Shown here in pieces: positions 28,550-39,657 of a DNA stretch of 64,000 bases (the stretch's first letter is position 1; every line of letters starts with the position of its first letter). Made by a program: the position numbers and the translations under genes. The DNA lies in the NCBI GenBank assembly GCA_051294375.1, contig CM119264.1, positions 12,216,263-12,280,262 on the forward strand, read 5' to 3'. A model generated the notes under the pieces. The model was given only the letters and a program-made list of their open reading frames with translations. It was not told where the DNA came from and searched no databases. The stretch comes from Paraspadella gotoi (taxonomy: Eukaryota; Chaetognatha).

Positions 28550-31060
28550 TCAATCAAAGGTCACCTTCTTCCCTTTCCCCTCAACAATCCCACCCCTGCC
28601 GCCTCGTCCGCCCCTTCCCCCTCTGCCGCCTCTTCCGCGATCGCCACCCCTCCCTCGGCCACCACCGAATCCACCGAATCCTCCGCGACCGCCGCGTCCT
28701 CCGCCAAATCCACCGCCGAATCCACCGCGACCGCCGCCGCCGCCGCCGCTGCGCTCTTCGCTGTAATCCAAAGTGATGTCGCGCCCTCCTATCGACGAGC
28801 CATTCATGGACTGGTAGGCGGACTTGGCATCTTCCGCCGAACCAAACTCGACGTATCCGAAGCCACGTATGGAGCCGTCGTCACGGAGCGGAAGTCGAGC
28901 GGACTTGGCTCCGTCGAAGGCTTTCTTCAGCTCGCCCTCGTCCATGCTGTAGGGCAAGTTCTTAACGAAGAGGGTCTTGGTCTTCCCTTCGAGGTCGGTG
29001 CGAGGGGCGCGATCGCCGCCGCCGAACCCACCGAACCCGCCGCGGGCACCACGACCGAAGCCGCGACCCCGTCCTCCGCGGTCACCACCGCGCCCTCCTC
29101 GGCCGCCCCGGTCTCCTCTGCTCAATTTGTCGAGAAAAAGGGAAGAACCTTTGAGCTCGGATCCCTGCTTCTCTTCCAGCATCGAATCCACTTCCGAAGA
29201 CGAATTGAATTCGATGAAGGCGAAACCTTTGTGGCTTCCGTCAGGCTTTCGAGGCATTCGTACTTCCTGAAATAAGAGGTTGAATAAAGATCTAATAAGC
29301 TAATACTGATTTTTTACCGATAAAAGAGCCATTTCATCAATCAATCAAACATACAGAAAAACCTATAGTTAACTGTAAAATAACTGTGCTAGGTAAGACG
29401 GATCGGAAAACGTTTAACGACTTATAGTTAATAGTTATACTGCACCTTGGATGCAGGGAAAAACTTTTGTAAATCCGAAACATCGACGTCTTCTCCGAGG
29501 CCTTTGACGAAGAGGGTCTGAGAGTCTTTCTGGTTTCCTCCGCTATTCCGGTCGAAGGGGGCTGAACTCTTAGCCCTGGCTTTCTCGGCGCTGTAATTTG
29601 AAATAGAGAAAGGGTAGGATAGGCTCATAAATGCCGTCAGAGAGAAGGTAAACATTTCTACAAAATGATCGTGGACGTAATCGGGTACCTGACAGTGTCG
29701 TCAGAAGCGTCAACCGCCTTCTGAACATCTTCCTCGGACACGACATCAGCGAAACAGGCTTTTCCGTTGTACCGAATCGCTGTGAATGTGACTCCGTGTT
29801 TTTTAAGCCATTTTTTCGCGGCGTTTTCGTCAGCGAGGCCGCGCAAGAACAACGACAACGCTAGGGGGTTGGAGGGGGGAAGTAGGTTTACAAAACGGTT
29901 AAACCGAGACCGAGAATAACGTTAGAAAAGCAATTAGTGAACTCACTGGCGTCGCCGTTTTCAACTTTGGCCTTTTTCGCCGGAGCGCCTGTCGTTCCGT
30001 TCTTCTTCCGTTTTTCGCCGACTTTTTTATCCTTCTCTTCTTCCTCGTCCTCTTCTTCCTCGTCGCTGTCATCCTCATCTTCGTCATCGTCTTCATCGTC
30101 GTCCTCTTCATCACTCCCCTCTTCATCTTGTCCATTTGCCTTGGCTTTTTTGCCTTTTGCCTTTCCTTCATCGCCCTCTTCTTCGTCGCTCTCCTCCTCG
30201 TCATCATCGTCGTCGTCCTCTTCGTCATCGTCATCTGAAAAAAAGTTGTATATTTTTTTTAAGAACGAAAGCAATATATATTTGTTTAAATAATATAGAT
30301 TAAATACTAAATCATTCATAATATATAAATATAGAAAATAGTGAAACAAGTAATTTGTAAATTTTCATAATATTTTCTTTTTGTAAGAAAATATTAATCA
30401 GTCTTCTTACCTTCTTCAACCTCCATCTTTTCTTGTTTTTGTTGCTTAACTGGCTTCTGTTTTTCTTTCTTCGTTGGCTTCACTTCCTCTTCACTCTCTT
30501 CGTCTTCGTCATCATCCTCGTCTTCATCGTCGTCTTCGTCATCCGAATCATCTAAAATCAACACAGTTTTTAAACATACAAATACAAATTTTATTACCAT
30601 CACGAACATACCTTTTTTTGCTGCGAGCGCGGTTTGGACTTTCGAAGAGGGCTCCTCATCTTCGTCATCGTCATCGTCTTCGTCGTCGTCATCATCTTCG
30701 TCTTCATCGTTTTTGGCGGATGGTTTGGCCGAAGATTTTTCCTCCTCTTCGTCCTCTTCATCGTCCTCTTCATCGTCTTCTTCCTCCTCCGACTCCTCTT
30801 TTTTGGCTACTGGTTTGGCTTTCCCGGTCTTTTTCCCGGCCTTCTTTCCGGCCGTTTGTTTTGGGGTTTCCACTTCTTCCTCCTCACTCGATTCTTCTGC
30901 GAAGTTAAACAAATTCGTTTATTTGGTTATCATTTTAAATATTAAGTCAGCTATTATTACCTTCGCTCGTCTCCTCCTTTTTTGGTGGCGGGGGAGGAGT
31001 TGGAACTGTCTTCAATTTCTTAGTTTTCGTTTTCTTAACCGTTTCCTTGTTCTTTGCCAT
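28550..31060 (-). CDS. NCL: Nucleolin
   Basis: Seven exons (30961-31060, 30612-30896, 30411-30551, 29947-30234, 29689-29860, 29446-29590, 28550-29266) encode 615 residues. Nucleolin is the major nucleolar RNA-binding protein in rRNA transcription and processing. The architecture is diagnostic: a Lys-rich start (MAKNKETVKKTKTKK), four acidic Asp/Glu blocks separated by Lys-rich linkers (about residues 40-260), then RNA-recognition motifs and an RGG tail. RRM signatures include RNP2 LFLRGL and RNP1-like ACFADVV (first), TLFVKGLGED and KGFAFIEF (second), and TLFVKNLPYS and RGFGYVEF (third). Gly/Arg-rich RGG repeats lie between RRM2 and RRM3 and again at the C-terminus (about 540-605). Acidic exons begin and end in phase 1, consistent with expansion by exon duplication. 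The RBL stop is 206 bp upstream on the same strand. Confidence 0.94.
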
Positions 31061-31266
31061 TTTTAAAGTTTTCTTTTTGTTAGTTTTAATTACGAAAGAA
31101 AAATAAGATATTCTGTAAATGTAAAAATTTTAACAAAAGAATGTAAACTTGGACATAGCAGGCAACAAAAGCGAGCATAACGAAGCAGTCACTTAATGAG
31201 CACGATTACTGTCAGCCAGTAAAGTTATAAAAATAAAAATGTTTAGACTTCAACCATCGAAATCAG

Positions 31267-34200
31267 TCATTTCGCGACAGTTGTCACCATAGGTAAACCA
31301 TCGTCGGCGGTGATCAATTGGTAATAAGTTTCGCCATCGTCCGATCCGTTCATCACGAGTCCGTCTAGCAGGGTTCATCAAAAAGTAGAAAAAAGCATTA
31401 AAAAAAAACCACAAAAGCGCTAAATTCGCAAGTTTAAGACTTGCCATCTGTAAGAATGGCAACGTTGTCGCCAATGACGTGACCCATGTCGCCAATTTCC
31501 TCGGTACCATCCACGGCTTCTTGCAACACGTAAGTAGTAAAGCCATCGTCAGCTTCCGAAATCTGACGAGTAAAACAACAAATAACTAAAAATGATTGTT
31601 ACTTTCATCTACGAAAATCATCATGAAAATGCACCTGCTCAAGCAGACGATTTTCTTCCACCGTCTCTTCGGTGCACTGAATGGCCGGTTGTCCATCAAC
31701 CTCAGACACGTACTAAATTCATAACAAAAATTAGGACAATGGACAAGTAATAACAATCGTTTACTTTCCTACCCGTAAGATTTGTTTTTCCGATTCACCA
31801 GCGGCCGTGAAATGAGGCTGGGTCAGGCTTGGGGTCCCACGAGGCCCATCGTCGTTGTTGGCAGTTACAAAGCGGATCTCATCCCCGTCATTGTTCAGCG
31901 TCACGAATTGACGAAGATTTGCGCCAGTATACAGATGATCGGAAGTATCGGGTTCCACTTCTCCGTTAATCGATATGTCGTGACCCTGAACCACATTTTT
32001 ATTAACCCTAATTACAGTGTGCACTGTGTATAATACCTAAACGATTGAACTTACGTTGATTTCGTTATCGTCCAAAACGATTTCGAACTGCGTCTCTGCG
32101 ACGGGGCCAAGAGATCGCGTCGTTAAAGAAGAGAGATCCTCCAACGAATCGTTAGATTCAATAAGACTTAAGAGAGAAGTGAAAATAAAATGTAATTCAC
32201 AGACAAAAATTTATGTTTTGAAAGCGAAAATCCCTACCTTGACATCTTGGGTATTTTTGATTGACTATTACCGAAAATATCTTTATCAGAATCGCCACCT
32301 TCCGCAGAACCTACATGCAAAAATATTAATTTATTCTTTAAAAAATATTTTAAAAAATCCAAAATATTTTGGGAAGACATGACGGAAAAGGCCATTGTTT
32401 GTGACGTGAAATAGAGAGGATTCAGTAAACCGAACCTCCCTTTGGAGTCCACAAGCTTTATTTTGCGTCGATTCGTGTTAAAGACAAATAGAATTGAATT
32501 GTTTGTCCTTACGTAATGAAAACGTCGCCAAGATATAGTAGAAACCAGTGTGGCCACTTACTGGAAAAATCGGATACTAATGACTTAGGTTTCCTGACTA
32601 AAGCGGACCTCAGTTTCTGTTCGCCTCGTCGTATCATGATATTAATGGCGCGTAGATCCTTTGTATTGAAAAGCAAGCGTGAATATCAAATATTTGTCGT
32701 TTATATTACGTCTCCTCAACTACATTTTCTCAATACCTTGGCGGGAGATTTTGAAAACTGATAGGAGAGTTTTCTGCCATCTGTGGGAGGACAACCGGAA
32801 AATCTTCGCGGTGAAACAAAAATGGAATGGCGAGGAGTAAGTCGCCGGGGAGACCGAGTCTGACGAGTTAATAATTATGAGTAATAGTACAAATCTTGCT
32901 TGTAATTCATACAAAGAACCTCACCCCAGGAATATTTAAAGGATGCAGGCTTGGAAGGTTGGTTGATTTTTCCTCCACATCATCGTTTGATATTCTGAAT
33001 TTAAAATCGTAACTGTTTATGGCAGATCACATCAAATATACTACGTCGATCCAACTCACTTCATTGCCTCGGACCCCGAGGCTGGAAGAAAAACTTCATT
33101 GTAGAAAGTAATGAGATCGCCTCTCCTTTCCTTTCTGTTTTCATCCTGATCGTGATTCAAAAGAACACTTCTGTAAACGTGGCTTCGGAATTGAGGCTGC
33201 ATTCTGCGAAAGGCAAACGTTTAGTCATAACGGGCGAGAACAAACTACGTTTACGTATCTAATTTTTTCCCACAACTTGCCTGTATCCCCGCATAATTTG
33301 CTGAAACGTACAACCATTTCCTTCTTTTCCTAGTCCCGTTAATTTGCAAACGACGTAAAGTGAAGAAAGAAGAATTTGGTCCAAATGTCTCCCACGCATC
33401 ATAATAGATCGGTCGGCACGTAAAGTGTGATGGAATAAGGACCAGGTCTGCCCCCCAAAAAAAATTTTCAATAGTTTTCGTAAAACCTTTATTCAGGATA
33501 AAAACTAAATTCATGTAAAAATTCATCAGATCTTATCAGCAAAACTATCATCAGTCGCTCAACCGTGAGGGAGCGACCTGCAGAAAATTCTGTCATCACA
33601 AAATTATTTTAGAAATCAGGGCAATAATTGGAAAGTTCCAATTGGAGTCTTTCGCTTTACCTTTTCCTGAGTCTCTTCGTCTAAACCAAGACGAACAACG
33701 AGATCCTTAAGTCTCAAGGCAGACATGTGATACACCTAAAATCAACAAATATTTAGAATAAAACTTATAAACACATCACACGATTAAAAAAAAAAAAGGC
33801 TCTCACCTTTCTGTAAAATAACGACAACGAGCTATGACTTTTTGGCTCCTTGATCGGTCGCTTGACTTTACCGGCCAAACGGATAGAATAACTCTGACCG
33901 TCAGACGATGGAACCATAAACACTTGAGCAGGCACGACCACGGGTTTGTCGTTCTTAAGACTCTGGATGTTGATGGTGACCTTCTTTCCGCCAGGTGGTG
34001 GATTTTCTTCTTCATCTTCCTCCTCAAACAACCTTCTCCGCGTTCCCTCGGAGATTTGTCCCGACTCAAGCTCTTCGCGCGCTTGAGCCTTTGACGAAGT
34101 TACTTCAGCGCAAGACGGCGCCGCGTTTGTCTTGGTGTCTAATAGAAAATACAAATGATTTTAGTACGCATTGATCGAGCTCGTAATTTTTTTGGTGCAA

Positions 34201-37200
34201 ACCTGCGCAATATTCGTCGAGAGAGGCCCAAAGCGAAGAGGATGGCGCCCAAGCCAGACTTTCCAAAACCGTTTCTTCAATGTAAGTTAAATGTTTGACG
34301 ACTTCCCGCCAAAGACGGCCCTCGGTGCGAACCACGAGCTCGATTACTCTAACAAGGACAATCAATGAAGAATAATTTTCATTTCATTTTCATTTAAAAT
34401 AGTAATAAGACGATCGAAGCACCTGTAAAAGTGGTAAGCCGGAATTTCACATAACTGAAGCACCAGAGGAAACTTTGTGTCAGACGTTTTTGTTAAAATA
34501 CAAAAAACCACGATTTCTAAACAGCAGGCGAAAAGGCATCGATGAAAATTGTCTTGTTCCATCATTGGTCCCAACTCTGAGGCATCTCTATTCAGTCGTT
34601 TTTGCTCCGCCTGCAGAGAATAAATAAATAAATGGCTAAATTTTACTTTCGCCGACCGCGGCTTTAAAAAACCACTTAAAAATATTTCTTTTTAAAAAAA
34701 AAATTTAAAAAATATTACCTCATTACCCTTACCATAAACCCTCACAACCCTAAACCACCCTTAAACCACTCTTAACCCTAGCCCCTCCCTAACCCCGGTC
34801 GGCGAAAGTAAAAGTAACCCACATTTGTACATGACCATCGGAGGCTATGATATTCCGTGCTGAATCGCTGATATTTTTAAGTGACCCTGTCTTATCACAC
34901 GGTTGTGAATGACATTGACCAGAACATTGGCCTTCCGCATACTCAGAGACCGCGAGTTACAGTTGCGCCGTATTTGTTAGACACGCACTGCATCGGAATT
35001 CGGTCTTTTTTCTTTAGATTTTAGGTTCTTTCCCAGTTAGCGAAAATAACAAAAGAGCAAACAAATTTAAACCGCATTACACTTTAAATCAAGTAATCGC
35101 TTTTTAAAATGATGACGTGACTTTACAAATATGATATATATGTATGGTAAATGTATTATATTACCTTATTTTCATACCAAATATAAACTATTGATTACCC
35201 AAGTTGAGACAAACCAACGGACGGACAGACATGCCAACCGACCAAAAAGTAACTTACTTAGTTGCTCCGCGAGAACTCGCGGCGCAACAAAACAGTAATT
35301 GTAGAACAAGCGTCAGAAAAAATATAATCAGATGTGTAAACAATCAATAAAATATCTCCGTACAGGGAAGAAGTAAAAATCACATTTTAGATATATACCT
35401 TCGATTTACCTCTAGTATTTTTTCCAGACAATTATAATAAAGTGCGTGAGTTAAAGTATGATAAATGCACTTGTGAATTTCTCCGACTTCGAAACGATCC
35501 ATACCAATCATAACGGATTCACTCAATGAAGAAAGTCGGCTCATGAACATTGATCGTAAAACCTAAGAAAGTACGGTTAAACGGTTGAAAACAATTTAAC
35601 TATCCAAAATTACTTAAATAAAACGGAATGCTTTCTTCTCATTAAAAAATAGTAAAAGGGGGCCCATTTTTTCGTCTTCTCTCTTCGCAAAAACAAAGAG
35701 ATGAAGGCGCAAAGGAGCACTAAAAATCTGTTAGAGATAAATAAAAATAAATAGGGTAGTGCGGGGTAATTAGAAACACTGACATATAAAATATCTGTAC
35801 ACAATTTTTTTATTTCATTTTATAATTTTGTTGGTGTAATTAATATTTCACCAACTTGACTTTCCATTATTAAAGTTACAGATTCGGCAGCTGCTGCAGC
35901 AGAAATTTCAAAGCTGCTTGTCAAAATTCGTCTTTGAGTACGAATAGTCGTTTTCAAGCCCCTGTTACAGTCATATTTGACGTAATATGATTATGGAATA
36001 TTAATATCTGATAGTCGATACTACTAAATTTTAGTCATTGTATAAATTATTTCAAAAAAAAAATTAATTCTTTTTTACATAGCTACAATTAAATTGGGGT
36101 AAAACGGAACACCTATGAAGTAAGTATTCTGTATTACATCATATGATTTTTATAACGTGTTAATGATAAGAGTTAGCAACATTTTTTAAATAATTAGGCG
36201 GAAAAAATTATTATTCTATAACTATTACCGTAAATTTTTAGCAATAAAAAAAAGTTTGGAATGGAATTTAACGCCTACATATGGTTAAAAAAATTAGTAT
36301 AAGAAAAAATTAAGTTAAAAGTTAATATAAAAATAATATGAATAAAAATATATGGAAAAAGGAAATAAAACAAAAATTTAAAAAGAAAAATAAAAAATGA
36401 TAAATAAAAAGAATAAGAAAAAATAACATTGGAATAAAAAAGGGGGAAAATATTGATTAAAAAAGAAAGTTGGGGACAAAATGTATACGAGGGTAAAAGT
36501 AATAAAATGTTAAAGTATTATTATTAATTAATTAGCTAAAATATTACTATGACTCATGTTAATCATTAACATTGCTAAAGACTATATTTAGCTACTGGAA
36601 AACCATGAAACAGAACTAATATCAAAATCTAAAATGAAATTAGACACAATTAGATTTAATACTGCAATATGTAAATAAGATTGAAAGATTCAATTTCATT
36701 TAACTTTAAGATCATATTAAATAATCATCTCTTACAAATGCAGGAATGAAAAAAATTTAAAAAACTTTGTAAAAAATACTATAAATAAAAAAATATATAA
36801 AATTTTGTAAGTATCTATTGACATTCAATAATTTTGTACAACTGAGAACATGGTATTAAAAATATAACGAATACATCAAGCTGTAGCGGGGACACTTTCC
36901 TAGATATATCACCAGAAAAGTTTTTTTATAAAAATAAATTTACTATGCGAAAAATTTGATTACTTCCATAAGTGTTCCGAATTACCCCGCACAACCCTAT
37001 AGAAAGAAGTTAATCTGAAAGAAAGAAAGAAAGTTTTTCATAATAACGGTCGCGGGTTTAATTTAGACGACGGTATTCTTTTATGAATTTATAAAGGCAC
37101 CCAATTTAAAACTACATCTTGAAGTTCAAGAGCAATTCCATTTTAAGCACTCGCACCCTAAAATATATTCTTACATCTGCTTCCGGGCTTTTGGAGCATG

Positions 37201-39351
37201 TCAAGACAGTTTCTGTTAAAGGGAGAGCCTCAATTTTTGAACCGGCCAACAATGACTTGAGCCTAAATGGGTTAATCATGAATAAATACCAAAGCCTTGA
37301 AATACGTTTTATGCAGTAAAATTGAGACGCTGAGGGGAGCTTAATGCCATCAGAAAGCAAAATTGCAGACTAACCGGTCTAAATTTTGGCCAGCAGAAGG
37401 TTTGTTGTGCAAAAGATGTCTGTTGCTGAGAGGTGTTTGGGGAGGAACGTTCTTGGCCGGTGAATCGTCCTCTTTTCCATCTAGGTAATCCATGCCATTA
37501 ACCAAGAAAAGCTGCATAAAGCACATTTAAAACAAAAAAGCTCTTTAAAACTTGTAGCACAAAAACCGCACAAAAACCGCACAAATACCTTCTTGCTACA
37601 GGCAGCCATACTCGCTTCTGATAACAATGACAGCTCAAGGTCTGCTTTAGAATTTTTATCCAAAAAAATTCTTTCCTCGAAATCACCCTTGAGCATCACG
37701 TATTCGTCATGGAACGTGTTTAAAACTCCTAGAGATTTCAGATAAAAATTCACAATGTTGCATAATAAATAGAATTTCTTTAACAAAGAAAAATCACCGT
37801 AGTTAAAGGAAAAGTTATCCGAAGACAGAACTTCGCTCTGAGTGAGGGGTTTACCCCTCATTGTCATCTTCTCAAACATTTTGTTCAAAAAAGGAGTAAG
37901 GTAGTGGATCTAAAAAAAATTTACATGAATTGTATGGTAAGCAAAGCCTTTCAAAAGCTAAAACAAGCTAACCTTTACGCCTTTAGCTTCAATGGGCGTT
38001 CCCCCATGAAGATGACAAAGGGTCTCCACTATAGAAACAGGCGCGAGAGAAGGGCGAGAAGAAAAAACCCCGGACGGACGATTAAGGGAAGGTGGAACAC
38101 CGGGAAAGTTGGGGTTGAGAAGATCGCGACGACGATCAGTCAATAGATTGTGGAAGATAAAGTCCACGACGCATAGCATCAGATGATAACTAATAATTTG
38201 AAAAAGTTCAAAGATCCGGACAATCAACCCCATTCAGCTGTAAAGTACGATTACCTGTTGACCAAATCTCCAGCTATCGCAGGAAATGTTGATTTGACAT
38301 GGGCCAAAAGTGTCCAGGCAAACCGCCTGATCTCGTCGACCGAAAGACGCCTGGCCACGGTAGGAGTACCAACTTCGTTAGCCTCCGTTTCCTCTGTGAC
38401 GGATGACAATACGGCGGCGTCGGAAGTTGGGGGGGACAATATAGCGTTGGATTTTTCCTCTTCCTCATTTCGATTCCGCTTCCCGTAGGTGCGAGTTTCA
38501 CGACGGACGGATGGTACTGAACATTATAAAGCTGTTGAAAGGTGGTCTTTATTGGGCTAGAATTACCCACACAACTACCTCCAGCCTTACCATCGGGTTC
38601 AGCGGCCGACTCCGTGGGTGGTTCTTCCTCAACCTCCGGTGCCGCTTGGAAGACGGTTTCGAAGATGACAGAGAACTTCGCATAAACAATTTTAGATACG
38701 GCGAACATCTTCTCTAAGTCTTGCTGTTCGCGTCGAAAGTGGACGGGGACAGGCGACATCTCCATCCATCGCTTCATTTTCGCAAAAAACTGCGCCGGAC
38801 CGAATTCGTCGTGGGTAGATGAAACGCATTTGAGCAATAGATGAAGGGGCAAATGGTAGTGTCGCGGAGTCGGTGAATCTGTCGGTAGATTTAAACGCTC
38901 AGTGAGATGAAAACTAGAACCAAGAGCAACTTCGATTTTTAAGGCACCATGATCGTCGCCGTCACGGTCGACGTCGTAGGAGTCGTCGTCGGCGGAGGGA
39001 ACGCCACGGCAGGCAACAAAGAGAGCGCAGGCGAGCCATTGCAAAGGTTCTCCCTCCAAGGTGTAGTTAACGGCGACTTCTTCGAAATTATTCCAAGCAG
39101 AGTCTCTTTGAGGAGTCTGCAGATTCAGCTCAGAACACAGTTCTGTAATTAAGTTTAAAAACATGTTTTTTACCAACGTACATAGGGTTACGTTTACATT
39201 TATTAGAATACCTATAATTACCGGAAAAACGCGTAAAAATTTCCGAAATTGAAGGCGTGCCGAGAACATGAGGATTTCCCGCACTTGCACTACCCTCAAT
39301 TGTAGAAATAATGGCTTTCTCTTCGACTCCGGACTTCTCAGTTGAAGGCAT
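31267..39351 (-). CDS. RBL1: Retinoblastoma-like pocket protein (p107/p130 type) with long acidic C-terminal extension
   Basis: Twenty-four exons from 39222-39351 to 31267-31364 encode 1,278 residues. The others are 38579-39142, 38255-38516, 37973-38189, 37798-37909, 37589-37728, 37375-37511, 37175-37262, 35410-35562, 34423-34610, 34203-34348, 33807-34138, 33661-33735, 33281-33447, 33060-33203, 32925-32994, 32737-32859, 32562-32658, 32238-32310, 32055-32166, 31773-31985, 31635-31712 and 31445-31562. Pocket proteins bind E2F/DREAM and repress cell-cycle genes. N-terminal matches include VNYTLEGEPLQWLACALFVA and FFAKMKRWMEMSPVP. Pocket A/B matches are NFHRCLFACCLEIVVF, VVKHLTYIEETVLESLAWAP, SLSLFYRKVYHMSALRLKDL, GRHLDQILLSSLYVV and GDLITFYNEVF. 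The RbC core shows GTRSPRRLTPRHSIFVSP and INIMIRRGEQK. About 210 further residues, rich in Asp, follow the normal end (exons 19-24). Two introns use GC donors (33279-33280, 31443-31444). RBL1 versus RBL2 is undecided. Confidence 0.92.
34634..34819. mobile_element. Small TIR element with degenerate telomere-like core (RBL intron 9)
   Basis: Inverted termini: TTTTACTTTCGCCGACCG at the left and CGGTCGGCGAAAGTAAAAG at the right. The interior (about 34728-34795) is a run of imperfect CCCTAAA/CCCTTAAA/CCCTAAC units, like a decayed telomeric repeat. At 186 bp with no ORF it is a MITE-like element. One terminus recurs alone at 20284-20311. Confidence 0.6.
34962..35288. repeat. Dispersed repeat family, copy 1 (RBL intron 9)
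   Basis: The ends are inverted, GTTGCGCC (34962-34969) and GGCGCAAC (35281-35288). Its complement shares blocks with copy 2 at 46271-46495: CTCGCGGAGCAACT, AAGT-ACTTTT-GGTCGGT with TGTCTGTC, and TTCCGATGCAGTGCGTGTC at the far end. The two copies are in opposite orientation. No ORF. Confidence 0.55.
35754..36997. mobile_element. DNA transposon remnant with 26-bp TIRs (RBL intron 8)
   Basis: The left end is GGGTAGTGCGGGGTAATTAG, then AAACACT. The right end is its complement with four substitutions (GGGTTGTGCGGGGTAATTCG, then GAACACT). Both are flanked by TA (35752-35753, 36998-36999). An internal block near 36095-36111, GGGGTAAAACGGAACAC, repeats the TIR motif and could be a transposase-binding site. 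The 1,244-bp interior is very AT-rich and has no transposase ORF, so the element is non-autonomous or decayed. Intron 8 (35563-37174) is otherwise plain AT-rich sequence. Confidence 0.7.
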
Positions 39352-39657
39352 CTCTCATTTCAAAGTTAACCATTTGCCCGTGGTCAATGAGTTTGTCCAA
39401 AGATGATCACGAATTAATAAGATTTACATCTAAATTAGGAAGAAACCGATGGCACGAAATAGGTGCGACAGTTTTTAATGGCATGAAAATTATTATGCCG
39501 CAACGAATGCCGATTCGTTTGGAATAAGAAAGGGCACGAGGGCTAATAAAGTGTTGTGGTGGGAAAACGGGCAGTGTGGGAAGGGAGGAACGATCTCAAC
39601 AAGACTAGAAATCCATTTTTAAGCAACGAAAGTTCGACTATCATGCTGGAGAGCCTT

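Noticed and set aside
29937-30293. Ser-rich plus-strand frame
   Set aside because: Antisense of the Asp/Glu blocks of nucleolin (GAC/GAA read as GTC/TTC).
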